Made by a program: the position numbers and the translations under genes. Positions 8,613 to 17,625 of a DNA stretch of 64,000 bases are shown one piece after another; position 1 is the stretch's first letter, and the number at the start of each line of letters is the position of its first letter. Source of the stretch: Flavobacterium micromati (lineage in GTDB: Bacteria; Bacteroidota; Bacteroidia; Flavobacteriales; Flavobacteriaceae); contig NZ_FQWF01000014.1 of the NCBI RefSeq assembly GCF_900129585.1, forward strand, positions 1 through 64,000, written 5' to 3'. A model generated the notes under the pieces. It was not told where the DNA came from, made no database searches, and was given only the letters and a program-made list of their open reading frames with translations.

Positions 8613-9929
8613 ATGGAATTAAAAGAAAAATTATTAGCTTCATTTATGGCTTTTGAAGAACAGGTTGATGTTCACTCAGAACTTCACGATGTGAGAACGG
8701 CTGCCATAGAAAACTTTGAAAATAAAGGGTTCCCATCTAAAAAAGAGGAAGCATGGAAATATACATCATTAAATGCAATCTTAAAAAATGATTTTACTGT
8801 ATTTCCAAAACACGAAAATTCGATTGAATTTAATCAAGTTCGAAGGTACTTTTTGCATGAGGTTGATACTTATAAATTGGTTTTTATTGATGGTGTTTTT
8901 AGCTCGCATTTGTCCGCTACAACTCACGAAGGCATTGATGTTTGCTTAATGTCATCGGCGTTAAATAAACCAAAATACAAAATGGTTATTGATAAATACT
9001 TCAACCAAATTGCCAGTAAGGACGAGAGTTTAACATCTCTCAATACAGCTTTCGCCAATGAAGGAGCGTACATCAACATTCCAAAAAGCAAAGTGTCAGA
9101 AAAACCGATTGAGATCATGTATTTCTCTACCGGAAATGAAGCAGCGCTTTTGGTTCAACCAAGAAACTTAATTGTGGTTGGCGAAAACGCTCATGTTCAA
9201 ATTATAGAACGCCACCAAAGTTTGACTGAAAATCCAGTTCTTACGAATTCTGTTACTGAAATTTTTGCTCAAAAAAGTGCAATTATTGATTATTATAAAA
9301 TACAAAACGACACGCTTGAAGCTAATTTAATTGACAATACTTACGTTTCTCAACAACAAGAAAGCCATGTCTCTGTGCATACTTTCTCTTTTGGAGGAAA
9401 TCTTACGCGTAACAATTTAAATTTTTATCACTTTGGTGAAAGATTGACAAGTACGCTGAACGGAATCACAATTATTGGCGAAAAGCAACATGTAGACCAC
9501 TACACTTTAGTAAAACATACAACTCCAAATTGTGAAAGTTTCCAAGATTATAAAGGAATTTATTCCGATCGTTCAACGGGCGTTTTCAACGGAAAAGTTT
9601 ATGTTGAGAAAGAAGCTCAAAAAACAAATGCTTTCCAAAAAAGCAATAACATATTGCTGAGCGACAAAGCAACTATAAATGCCAAACCACAATTGGAAAT
9701 TTTTGCAGATGATGTAAAATGTTCTCACGGTTGTACAGTAGGGCAATTAGATGAAACTGCTCTGTTCTACATGCAGCAGCGCGGTATTCCCAAGAAAGAA
9801 GCTAAAGCATTATTGATGTATGCGTTCTCGAATGCCGTGATTGAAAACATCAAAATACCAGAATTAAAACAACGGATTACCAAAATTATCGCTACTAAAT
9901 TAGGCGTTAAAATGGGATTTGATTTGTAA
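8613..9929 (+). CDS. sufD: Fe-S cluster assembly protein SufD
   Basis: 438 residues. The N-terminal helical part contains KKEEAWKYTSL, a SufD hallmark; the beta-helix core has VDHYTLVKHTTPNC and DRSTGVFNGKVYV; the C-terminal SufBD signature reads DDVKCSHGCTVGQLD followed by YMQQRGIPKKEA. It pairs with SufB in the SufBC2D complex. It is last in the first suf transcription unit and is followed by a strong terminator. Confidence 0.97.
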   Translation: MELKEKLLASFMAFEEQVDVHSELHDVRTAAIENFENKGFPSKKEEAWKYTSLNAILKNDFTVFPKHENSIEFNQVRRYFLHEVDTYKLVFIDGVFSSHLSATTHEGIDVCLMSSALNKPKYKMVIDKYFNQIASKDESLTSLNTAFANEGAYINIPKSKVSEKPIEIMYFSTGNEAALLVQPRNLIVVGENAHVQIIERHQSLTENPVLTNSVTEIFAQKSAIIDYYKIQNDTLEANLIDNTYVSQQQESHVSVHTFSFGGNLTRNNLNFYHFGERLTSTLNGITIIGEKQHVDHYTLVKHTTPNCESFQDYKGIYSDRSTGVFNGKVYVEKEAQKTNAFQKSNNILLSDKATINAKPQLEIFADDVKCSHGCTVGQLDETALFYMQQRGIPKKEAKALLMYAFSNAVIENIKIPELKQRITKIIATKLGVKMGFDL

Positions 9930-9953
9930 TGTAAATAAAGAAGTTACAATAGC

Positions 9954-9992
9954 AACCCTGTCAGAGTTCAAAACTCTGACAGGGTTTGTTTT
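9954..9992. terminator. intrinsic terminator after sufD
   Basis: AACCCTGTCAGAGTT pairs perfectly with AACTCTGACAGGGTT around a three-base loop and is followed by a T run. It ends the sufAB-TA-CD unit. The reverse-strand serine hydrolase converges on it. Confidence 0.88.
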
Positions 9993-10015
9993 TTAGGTAT
10001 TATCCTAATTTGATT

Positions 10016-11362
10016 TTACTTCTTCAAACTCCCAATAATCCCTTTAAACATTTCGTTAAAATCAAATTCAGGATTTTCTACTAATCCCATTCTAACAATT
10101 ACTAAATCTAGTGATGGAATAATCACAACCATTTGCCCTTGAAAACCGCCGCAATAATACATATCTCTTGGAACATCAGGAAATTTTCCACCACTATTTA
10201 ACCAAAAATGTCCGCCATAATCACCATTTGAAGTATTGGTAGGAGTTGCAGTATATTTAGCCCAACTTTCGTTAAAGATTTGTTCGCCATTCCAGTTTCC
10301 TTTGTGCAAATACAACAAACCAAACTTCGACCAATCTCTCGTTGTAGCCCAACCGTAAGACGAACCAACATAATTCCCTGTCATGTCCGTTTCGAGAATC
10401 ATTGAATTCATTCCTATTTTATCTATTAAAGAAGCGTACCAAAAATCAAGATATTCTTGATGCGTTTTGAATTGCTTGCGCAAAATTCCAGAAAGCAAGT
10501 TTGTAGTCCCTGATGAATAATTCCAATGTGTATTAGGTTTGTAAACAGCTTGTTTTACGAGTTGGGAACGAGTCATATCTTCGGCCTGAAAAAGCATTTC
10601 GGTGGCATCACAAATTTTATCGTACTTCTCCTCCCATTCTAGGCCAGAATTCATGTGTAGCAAATCATTTGTGGTGATACTTTTACGTTTGTCATTTGCC
10701 CATTCCGGAATTGGAGCTGGAGCATAAATATTGATTTTTCCTTGCTTTTCTAAAATTCCAAACATTGCGCTGGTAATACTCTTTGTCATTGACCAACCCA
10801 GAATTTTACTTTCTTTATTAAAACCGACATCGTATTTTTCGGCAATAATTTTATCTTTATAAATTACCAATAACGACCGAGTTCGTTTATCAATTTTTCC
10901 CTTTTTATCAAAAGCATTGGCAATAGCCACATTCAATTTAACATAATCAATAGTGCTAAAAACAGTGTCTTTAGATTCTAAATTTCCGTAAGGAAAAGGT
11001 AAATTATTGTTTAATAGGGTTCGTTTAGGAACTAAATATGGTTTTGCTTCATCAAACTCATCATTGATTAATGTTGCTCCTAATCCTTTGCGATAAATTG
11101 CCTTTCGCTCTTTTAAACCGTAAACTGAGGCGGTAGCAAAATGTGTAGATTCATTAATCGTATTTTTAGCCAAATCAATAAGATCAATATCATTGTCTCC
11201 TTTCTCAATCATTTCCTGAGAGCGATTATCTATAAAATGACCCGAAGCTATACTTTTAGCTGAAAAACCAGAAATTAAATCAAGTTTAGGATAATTTGTA
11301 AAACTTAAATAAACCAACGCCACAATTACTGCAAAACCAACTACCTTCAAGAATTTTTTCAT
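10016..11362 (-). CDS. membrane-anchored serine hydrolase (class C beta-lactamase-like)
   Basis: 448 residues. An N-terminal hydrophobic segment (residues 5-20) acts as signal or anchor. The catalytic SxxK motif is SMTK (Ser191, Lys194) and the second motif is YSS (Tyr282), the class C/DD-peptidase variant of YxN. A C-terminal GGHFWLNSGG region replaces the KTG strand. The family includes esterases and peptidases, and substrate is not predictable. It is read against the suf genes and splits them into two transcription units. Confidence 0.88.
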   Translation of the reverse strand: MKKFLKVVGFAVIVALVYLSFTNYPKLDLISGFSAKSIASGHFIDNRSQEMIEKGDNDIDLIDLAKNTINESTHFATASVYGLKERKAIYRKGLGATLINDEFDEAKPYLVPKRTLLNNNLPFPYGNLESKDTVFSTIDYVKLNVAIANAFDKKGKIDKRTRSLLVIYKDKIIAEKYDVGFNKESKILGWSMTKSITSAMFGILEKQGKINIYAPAPIPEWANDKRKSITTNDLLHMNSGLEWEEKYDKICDATEMLFQAEDMTRSQLVKQAVYKPNTHWNYSSGTTNLLSGILRKQFKTHQEYLDFWYASLIDKIGMNSMILETDMTGNYVGSSYGWATTRDWSKFGLLYLHKGNWNGEQIFNESWAKYTATPTNTSNGDYGGHFWLNSGGKFPDVPRDMYYCGGFQGQMVVIIPSLDLVIVRMGLVENPEFDFNEMFKGIIGSLKK

Positions 11363-11477
11363 ACTGAATTAATTTGAAGCAATTTAATAAAAAAGAATTA
11401 GAATTACTTAGCAGAAGCAAGTATAGAAAATGAGGTTTTATTAACAAGTGTTTGCCAAAAATTGACTGCATTTTTAT

Positions 11478-11485
11478 TACTTTTG
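11478..11485 (+). promoter_or_regulatory. -7 element upstream of sufS
   Basis: TACTTTTG fits TAnnTTTG and lies 110 bases before sufS (22 before a tiny reading frame at 11507). A separate promoter is expected here because the opposite-strand hydrolase and the sufD terminator isolate sufS from the first suf unit. Confidence 0.55.
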
Positions 11486-11506
11486 TATTTAGATAAATTC
11501 TAAATA

Positions 11507-11590
11507 ATGAAAAACATTATAAAGTTGTTTATCAAAAATACCATTATTTATTGGCATCATGAAATACCAGTAAAGCTAAAAAACAATTAG
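11507..11590 (+). CDS. possible 27-residue leader ORF before sufS
   Basis: ATG to TAG encodes a small basic peptide (starts MKNIIKLFIKNTIIYWHHE, ends KLKNN) between the -7 element and the sufS start, stopping four bases before sufS. Correct placement for a leader peptide or short cotranslated protein, but there is no similarity known to me and a frame this short can occur by chance. Confidence 0.25.
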   Translation: MKNIIKLFIKNTIIYWHHEIPVKLKNN

Positions 11591-11594
11591 GTAC

Positions 11595-12809
11595 ATGTTA
11601 GACATTAATAAAATTAGAGCCGACTTCCCTATTCTTTCTCAGAAAGTAAATGGAAAACCATTAGTTTATTTCGATAACGGCGCCACATCACAAAAGCCGC
11701 AGGTAGTAATCGACGCAATTTCAAAATATTATCAGGAAATCAACGCTAATATTCATCGTGGTGTGCATACTTTGAGCCAACTGGCAACTGACGCATACGA
11801 GATTTCACGAGGAAAAATTCAAAATCATATCAACGCTAAGTTTTCACATGAAGTACTTTTTACTTCGGGAACAACACACGGAATTAATTTGGTAACCAAC
11901 GGATTTGCCTCTATTTTAAAAGAAGGCGATGAAGTGCTAGTTTCAGCATTGGAACACCATAGCAATATTGTGCCGTGGCAGATGCTATGCGAAAAAACAG
12001 GAGCGGTTTTACGGGTCATTCCTATGAATCACGAAGGTGAATTGATTATGGAAGAATTTGATAAATTACTTTCAAGCAAAACCAAAATAGTTACAGTAAA
12101 TCATATTTCAAATGCCCTTGGAACTGTAAATCCTATTAAATACATGATTGATAAGGCGCACGAAGTTGGAGCAGCAATCTTAATTGATGGCGCACAAGCA
12201 GTTCCGCACCTTAAACCCGATGTACAAGAATTGGACTGTGATTTCTACGTTTTTTCGGGACATAAAATATGTGGGCCTACAGGAACTGGTATTTTATATG
12301 GAAAAGAAGCTTGGTTAAATAAATTACCGCCGTATCAAGGTGGTGGCGAAATGATCAAAGAAGTGAGTTTTGAAAAAACAACTTACGCCGAATTACCTCA
12401 TAAATTTGAGGCTGGAACACCAAATGTTGCTGGTGGTATTGTGCTAGGAACCGCAATTGATTACATGAACGAAGTTGGTTTTGACAACATTCAACAGCAA
12501 GAAAAAGAATTATTAGAATACGGGACGAAACGATTACTAGAAATTGAGGGGTTGAAAATTTTTGGCACCGCCAAAGAAAAAACATCCGTGATTTCGTTTA
12601 ATATTGAAGGAATTCATCCGTATGATATAGGTACTATCGTGGACAAATTAGGAATAGCAGTTCGTACAGGTCATCATTGTGCGCAACCTATCATGACTTT
12701 CTTTGATATTCCTGGTACGATTAGAGCTTCATTTGCATTTTACAATACCAAAGAGGAAATTGATATAATGGTTGCCGCAATTAAAAGGGCTCAAATGATG
12801 TTATCTTAA
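11595..12809 (+). CDS. sufS: cysteine desulfurase SufS
   Basis: 404 residues of the group II NifS family. PLP binds Lys224 in FSGHKICGPTGTG; the persulfide-forming cysteine is Cys362 in VRTGHHCAQP; ANIHRGVHTLS and EAGTPN are further family marks. It takes sulfur from L-cysteine and hands it to SufE, encoded two genes downstream. It heads the second suf transcription unit. Confidence 0.96.
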   Translation: MLDINKIRADFPILSQKVNGKPLVYFDNGATSQKPQVVIDAISKYYQEINANIHRGVHTLSQLATDAYEISRGKIQNHINAKFSHEVLFTSGTTHGINLVTNGFASILKEGDEVLVSALEHHSNIVPWQMLCEKTGAVLRVIPMNHEGELIMEEFDKLLSSKTKIVTVNHISNALGTVNPIKYMIDKAHEVGAAILIDGAQAVPHLKPDVQELDCDFYVFSGHKICGPTGTGILYGKEAWLNKLPPYQGGGEMIKEVSFEKTTYAELPHKFEAGTPNVAGGIVLGTAIDYMNEVGFDNIQQQEKELLEYGTKRLLEIEGLKIFGTAKEKTSVISFNIEGIHPYDIGTIVDKLGIAVRTGHHCAQPIMTFFDIPGTIRASFAFYNTKEEIDIMVAAIKRAQMMLS

Positions 12810-12818
12810 AAAATAAAT

Positions 12819-13250
12819 ATGAAAATTCTAACTGCATTTTTCTTATTACTTTTTTTAGGCAAAGGATGCGATGGTGTCACTGCTCAAGATATGAAAACTG
12901 TAGTAATTGAATATACAGCTTCTAGTCGTGGTTTTTATCAAAAGATAACGGTGAAAAATCAAACGATTATGGTTTCAAAAGATAGAAATGGTGATGATAA
13001 ATCGATTCTCCTAAAAATAAATGCTTCAGATTGGGATGAGTTGGTTTCCTATTTTAAAGAAGTACAATTAGATCACTTGGTTAAATTAAAAGCCCCTACA
13101 GAAAAACGTTTATATGATGGTGCGGCTGTAGCCAATTTAAAAATTACCTTTGACGAGAAAAATTATGAAACGGCTAATTTTGATCATGGCTTTCCGCCAA
13201 AAGAAATTAAGCAATTAGTAGATAAAGTCAACTCATTAATTAAAAAATAA
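12819..13250 (+). CDS. small exported protein of the suf cluster, unknown function
   Basis: 143 residues with an N-terminal export signal (KILTAFFLLLFLGKGCDGVTAQ). The Cys after GKG suggests a weak lipobox, but AQ just after also looks like a signal peptidase I site, so the anchoring is uncertain. The mature part alternates beta strands (VVIEYTASSRGFYQKITVK) with a KLKAPTEKRLYDGA segment. It sits between sufS (9-base gap) and sufE (26-base gap) on the same strand. No function is assigned. Confidence 0.75.
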   Translation: MKILTAFFLLLFLGKGCDGVTAQDMKTVVIEYTASSRGFYQKITVKNQTIMVSKDRNGDDKSILLKINASDWDELVSYFKEVQLDHLVKLKAPTEKRLYDGAAVANLKITFDEKNYETANFDHGFPPKEIKQLVDKVNSLIKK

Positions 13251-13276
13251 TAAAACCGACACAAATTCAGCTTACT

Positions 13277-13696
13277 ATGAAAATTAAAGAAATACAGAAC
13301 GAAATTGTTGACGAGTTTTCGATGTTTGACGACTGGATGGAACGATACGAATACATAATTGAATTAGGCAAAAAACTGCCTTTGATTAAAGAAGAGTATA
13401 AAACAGAAAGCAATATTATTAAAGGATGCCAATCTAAAGTGTGGTTGCAAGGCGAACAAACTGATGATACAATTGTTTTTACTGCTGATAGCGACGCTAT
13501 ATTGACAAAAGGAATTATTGCAATATTAATTCGTACATTCTCCAATCAAAAAGCATCTGATATATTACAAGCAGATATGGATTTTATAGATGAAATAGGA
13601 TTGAAAGAACATTTATCTGCTACTCGCGCTAATGGATTAGTATCGATGATTAAAAATATTAAAATGTATGCTTTGGCTTTTGAACATAGAAACTAA
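13277..13696 (+). CDS. sufE: sulfur acceptor protein SufE
   Basis: 139 residues. The active cysteine is Cys51 in NIIKGCQSKVWLQ, the SufE signature loop, after the DWMERYEYIIELGKKLP helix. SufE receives persulfide from SufS and increases its activity. It continues the sufS transcription unit. Confidence 0.95.
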   Translation: MKIKEIQNEIVDEFSMFDDWMERYEYIIELGKKLPLIKEEYKTESNIIKGCQSKVWLQGEQTDDTIVFTADSDAILTKGIIAILIRTFSNQKASDILQADMDFIDEIGLKEHLSATRANGLVSMIKNIKMYALAFEHRN

Positions 13697-13878
13697 TTAG
13701 AGCGAAAGTTCCTTTTTTTGTAAACTGTGTATGCCATTTTAAACTAATTTAAAAACATAATCTTTAAAGAAGATATATTAGGTAGTTTACAAGGCCACAT
13801 TATTGATTAAACTAAACCTTTAAAAAGCTATAAAACTGGAACGGTTTTTATGGCTTAAAAAACAAAATATTAACAAAA

Positions 13879-14202
13879 ATGGAACAAGAAATAGACACAA
13901 CAGAATTAGGCGAATCAATCGTAAAAACGTTAAAAACAATTTACGATCCAGAGATTCCTGTAGATATTTATGAATTAGGATTAATTTACGATGTAATGGT
14001 CAATACTGATTATGAAGTAAAAATCTTGATGACACTTACTTCGCCAAACTGCCCAGTTGCCGAAAGTTTGCCACGAGAAGTGGAAGACAAAGTAAAATCA
14101 ATCGAAAATGTAAAAGATGCAGAAGTAGAAATTACTTTTGATCCGCCATGGAGCAAAGATTTAATGAGCGAGGAAGCTAAATTAGAATTAGGAATGCTTT
14201 AA
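13879..14202 (+). CDS. MIP18-family (DUF59) Fe-S assembly protein, SufT-like
   Basis: 107 residues. The DPEIPVDIYELGLIYDV motif and the conserved Cys in TSPNCPVAESLP identify a MIP18/PaaD-type domain. Proteins of this family encoded with suf genes help in cluster delivery. It follows sufE after 182 bases without a gene; this gap is AT-rich and could hold a secondary promoter. Confidence 0.92.
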   Translation: MEQEIDTTELGESIVKTLKTIYDPEIPVDIYELGLIYDVMVNTDYEVKILMTLTSPNCPVAESLPREVEDKVKSIENVKDAEVEITFDPPWSKDLMSEEAKLELGML

Positions 14203-14213
14203 AAATAGTTTAT

Positions 14214-14267
14214 AGTTATCAGTCTTTTTGTAATCAGCAAGTAGCTCTAAACGAAAAGACTGATACT
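14214..14267. other. long-loop inverted repeat between the MIP18 gene and the DUF2480 gene
   Basis: AGTTATCAGTCTTTT is largely complementary to AAAAGACTGATACT, with about 25 bases between the arms. It can form a stem in the intergenic RNA just before the DUF2480 start. There is no T run, so it is more likely an mRNA-processing or stability element than a terminator. Confidence 0.45.
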
Positions 14268-14287
14268 AGCTATTGAACTAAAATAAA

Positions 14288-14794
14288 ATGGAAGAAATAA
14301 TAAATAAGGTAGCAAATAGCGTTCTGGAAGTTTTCGATCTTGAAGATTTTTTCCCAAAACAATCATTACAATCCATCGATATTGCCGAGTGGTTAACCGA
14401 AGGAATAGTTTTGATTGAAAAAGACTTTCGAGAATCCTTAAAAAATTACGACTGGTTGCAATATAAAGATTCCTATGTGTCGATATTTTGTTCTACAGAT
14501 GCAATTTTGCCCGCTTGGACTTTTGCATTAGTTGCGGTAAATCTAAAATTTATTGCGATAAAAGTTGTAGCTGGAAGTAAGCATGATCTACTTTTAAACC
14601 TATATCAAGAAAAACTTGAACAAATTGACTTTTCTATTTACGATAAGAAACCTGTAATTTTAAAAGGTTGTGCAACTAAGCCAGTTCCAAATGAAGCGTA
14701 TGTTTTAGCCGTTCAAAAACTAGTTCCCTTTGCAAAAAGTATTATGTTTGGTGAAGCCTGCTCCGCTGTACCATTGTTCAAAATTTCCAAATAA
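14288..14794 (+). CDS. DUF2480 family protein
   Basis: 168 residues matching the DUF2480 pattern common in Bacteroidetes suf clusters: IDIAEWLTEGIVLIEKDFRE, CSTDAILPAWTFALV, and a C-terminal KPVILKGCATKPVPNEAYV followed by GEACSAVPLFK. Three cysteines (in CSTDA, KGCATK, EACSAV) are suggestive of metal or cluster handling, but the role is not established. Likely the last intact gene of the sufS unit. Confidence 0.9.
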   Translation: MEEIINKVANSVLEVFDLEDFFPKQSLQSIDIAEWLTEGIVLIEKDFRESLKNYDWLQYKDSYVSIFCSTDAILPAWTFALVAVNLKFIAIKVVAGSKHDLLLNLYQEKLEQIDFSIYDKKPVILKGCATKPVPNEAYVLAVQKLVPFAKSIMFGEACSAVPLFKISK

Positions 14795-14880
14795 GGTTTT
14801 ATTTCGTCAACTGTTACAGGTTCTCGTTATTGGTTGACTTTTTGATTACATATTTTATCTTCATGGCTTAATTTATTACA

Positions 14881-15343
14881 TGATTAGAAAAATAGTATTT
14901 AGTTTTAAATTCTTTGCTACATTGAGTTTTTCTCGGGAAAAGAAAATTTAAAAAAAACAGTTGTGGCCACATCAAAAACTAAAGAAGAAAAACCAAATGG
15001 ACAGTTAAAAGTGGACAATTTTTCAGTTATTGGTAATTAATCCACTTTTAAAATTGGTTGGCAGCAGGCCAAAATAATATTGCTTCTAATTTTCTAATAA
15101 ATTACGATTTCACTTATAAAAAAGGCGATATTAACTGGGGAAATAAAGTTATTACAAGACGCGATTTAGCAAAGACCCAAATGCTGACGCTCTTCCACGC
15201 AAATAGATGTTGGTCTAAATCCAGCAACGCAAACGAATAGAACAACGTATTTCTTTTTTTTAGCTTATTTCCAAATTAGTTTCGACATGCTTCAAGAACA
15301 ACCTCGTAAAAATGTTGGCTTCGCTGTCAATTACGGCTTCTAA
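14881..15343 (+). pseudogene. decayed DUF3078-family gene
   Basis: Pieces of one protein can be read in several frames. There is an ATG start with basic and hydrophobic residues (MIRKIVFSFKFFATL); then a KTVVATSKTKEEKPNGQLKV stretch; then GWQQAKII/AAGQNNIASNFLINYDF and YKKGDINWGNK; finally NVGFAVNYGF before a TAA. The GG/AGGQNN, NYDFxYKKGDxxWxN pattern and aromatic C-terminus are those of DUF3078 outer-membrane proteins, which often follow DUF2480 genes. Several frameshifts and large deletions make it clearly non-functional. Confidence 0.65.
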
Positions 15344-15566
15344 AATTATGATAAATTTTGAAAAAAGACTTTTATAAAACTTGTAAAAGATCTTTTTGTT
15401 TTTTTATGTTCCCAAAGGCAAATCACTAAAAAATATTTATTTCAAATTCTAATTTAATTATTTTTTAAAACCGTTAATTTCGCAATAATGCAAATAAATA
15501 ATATAACATACTGATTTACTATATTCTATACTTTTATTAAAAAACAATTAATTAAAAGTTTTAGAT

Positions 15567-16676
15567 ATGGAAAGCGAAATTTGGACTGACGAAACAAAAA
15601 AAATTACATCAAAGGCTTATGGCGCTTCTGGTAATTTTATAGGAGGTAAAAAACTTGAATTGATGGAAATTGAAAGAAGCCAACCCAACTCCGACGAAGT
15701 TTTAATAGAAATATTATTTTGTGGTATCTGTCATTCAGACATACATCAGGTGAATAACGATTGGCATAATACCATTTATCCATGTGTTCCAGGTCATGAA
15801 ATTATTGGAAAAATCATTAAAAAAGGATCATCAGTTCAAAAATTTGAGATCGATAATATTGTAGGCATAGGCTGTATGATTGATTCTTGTCAAAATTGTA
15901 AATCTTGCAAGGCAGGAGAAGAACAATATTGTTTGGGAGTTGTGGGTCCAACTATGACTTACAACGGTTATTTTAAACCAGACGGCACCGATTACAATAC
16001 TTTTGGAGGATTTTCAAGTCATATTGTGGTAAAAGAAAATTTTTTGTTATCGATTCCCTCTGAAATTGAGATTGAGAGAGCCGCACCAATAGTTTGTGCT
16101 GGCGTCACTACCTACTCACCCTTAAAACATTGGGGAGTGAAAGCGGGCGATACTGTCGGAATTATTGGGATTGGAGGCTTGGGTCACATGGGCGTGATGA
16201 TTGCAAAAGCGATGGGAGCAAAAGTTACTGCTATTACTACAAGCGAAGATAAAAGAGATGCCGCGCGCTTACTTGGTGCTGATCATGTGTTACTTTCTAC
16301 TAATGAGGAGGATATGAAAGCAAATGAAACTACTTTCGACTTTTTACTTTGCACAATACCTTCTAGCTTTGACATTAATCCTTATGTAAACCTTTTATCA
16401 CCTCGTGGCACAATTATCACCGTAGGCCTTCTTGGACCATATGAGACTGCTACAAACAATATGGACGTAGCTAAATACGGTAGATCTATTGCGGGATCTT
16501 TTATAGGTGGCATCGCGGAGACACAGGAAGTTTTAGATTTTTGTGCAACTCACAATATTGCACCTCATGTAGAGATAATAAATATTCAAGATGTAAATGA
16601 AGCATTTGACCACATCAAAAATGAAGATGTTCGATTTAGATATGTAATTGATATGAAATCATTACAACATAATTAG
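15567..16676 (+). CDS. zinc-dependent NAD(P) alcohol dehydrogenase (YahK/cinnamyl-alcohol type)
   Basis: 369 residues of the medium-chain dehydrogenase family. Catalytic zinc ligands are Cys52 and the His77-Glu78 pair (PGHE); the structural zinc is held by Cys108, Cys111, Cys114 and Cys122. The Rossmann motif is GIGGLGHMG, followed by TTSEDK, an NADP-compatible end of the second strand. The active-site NFLLSIPSEI and SFIGGIAETQEVLDFC sequences are as in broad aldehyde reductases. It has its own unit, with 220 bases of AT-rich upstream DNA and a terminator after it. Confidence 0.93.
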   Translation: MESEIWTDETKKITSKAYGASGNFIGGKKLELMEIERSQPNSDEVLIEILFCGICHSDIHQVNNDWHNTIYPCVPGHEIIGKIIKKGSSVQKFEIDNIVGIGCMIDSCQNCKSCKAGEEQYCLGVVGPTMTYNGYFKPDGTDYNTFGGFSSHIVVKENFLLSIPSEIEIERAAPIVCAGVTTYSPLKHWGVKAGDTVGIIGIGGLGHMGVMIAKAMGAKVTAITTSEDKRDAARLLGADHVLLSTNEEDMKANETTFDFLLCTIPSSFDINPYVNLLSPRGTIITVGLLGPYETATNNMDVAKYGRSIAGSFIGGIAETQEVLDFCATHNIAPHVEIINIQDVNEAFDHIKNEDVRFRYVIDMKSLQHN

Positions 16677-16690
16677 GTATAATAGTTAAC

Positions 16691-16727
16691 CTAACTCTTG
16701 TTGCTTACCCAGAAGAGTTAGATTTTT
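16691..16727 (+). terminator. terminator of the alcohol dehydrogenase gene
   Basis: CTAACTCTT pairs with AAGAGTTAG across a 13-base loop and is followed by ATTTTTAT, 14 bases after the stop codon. Confidence 0.75.
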
Positions 16728-16974
16728 ATGCGCTTCACTTTACGTATGGATTTAAATTTATCTTGTTTATTCAAGACTGTGATTCCATAAATAGATTACA
16801 ACACAAGTTCATTCACAAACACTTTTTTGCCATTTCACTACTTTTACAAAACATTATTTTAATTAATCGCATTAATCGCTACATTGTATCTTAAAGGAAG
16901 TGGTTATTTGTTGAGAGCGCGCAAACAAGAACGTTGACCAATAAGTGAAAGACCGAAAAACAAATTATCTTACA

Positions 16975-17110
16975 CCGCAAAATAAAAGAGTTGCTCTTGT
17001 TTCTTAAAATTACTGTATCTCCATTGCGATACCTTCACAGGTAAATCAGTACCTAATTCCAGACTGTCCGCCGTGACGGCTTAGACATCTTTTTTGTTTG
17101 TTAGTTAGTA
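16975..17110 (-). repeat. degenerate copy (R0) of the array's tail-terminator repeat
   Basis: GCAAAATAAAAGAGTTGCTCTTG followed by ACTGTATCTCC, GACTGTCCGCCGTGACGG and a TTAG end parallels, in order, the better preserved repeats further right (A-run with GAGGC hairpin, then ATAACTCC, then TGTCCGCCGCGG). It is placed just after the stop of the DoxX-like gene on the minus strand, where every other copy sits relative to its operon. The 250 bases between the ADH terminator and this copy show nothing recognisable. Confidence 0.5.
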
Positions 17111-17133
17111 CGGACACAAATAATCTTACGAGG

Positions 17134-17625
17134 TTAGCTGTGATTTCTGTTCTGATTTTTTGATCTGTTAACTTCTCCACCAAGCACTAAGGCAGCTGAA
17201 ATAATAATAAGATTTTTAATTATATATTGGCCCTCTAATGTTGGCAACAAAAAATTACCCGATTGAAAAGTCACCTCAGGAAGAAAAACTAAAGGCATAA
17301 ATGTTCCTACCATCTGCGTAAGTAAAAGTATAATTGCTATTCTCGTTGTTTTTTCAAAGAGAAAGAAAATCCCAATAACAACTTCCCACCAACCAATAAT
17401 TATTAACCAATTATCTGGTGAGCCGAAGGGCAACCACGTTACAGTTGCTTTTAATAAACCTTCTGCTGGTGAAAGATGTAATGGTTTTAGTATACCAAAC
17501 CAAATAAATATAATACCAAATGATAAGCGAATAGCAGGTCTGCTTGTGCTTCTCATAACTTTTATTGTAATTTTATCGAATTTGTCTATAATCCTTTTGT
17601 CTAATTTTTTAAAAATTTCTTTCAT
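17134..17625 (-). CDS. DoxX-like membrane protein
   Basis: 163 residues with four hydrophobic helices: AIRLSFGIIFIWFGILKPL, NWLIIIGWWEVVIGIFFLF, IAIILLLTQMVGTFMPLVF and YIIKNLIIISAALVLGG. The four-helix pattern and RLSFGIIFIWFGxLK start match DoxX/YkgB-type proteins, whose biochemical role is not settled. The N-terminal 25 residues are very basic. It is the leftmost cassette, with repeat copy R0 right after its stop. Confidence 0.78.
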   Translation of the reverse strand: MKEIFKKLDKRIIDKFDKITIKVMRSTSRPAIRLSFGIIFIWFGILKPLHLSPAEGLLKATVTWLPFGSPDNWLIIIGWWEVVIGIFFLFEKTTRIAIILLLTQMVGTFMPLVFLPEVTFQSGNFLLPTLEGQYIIKNLIIISAALVLGGEVNRSKNQNRNHS

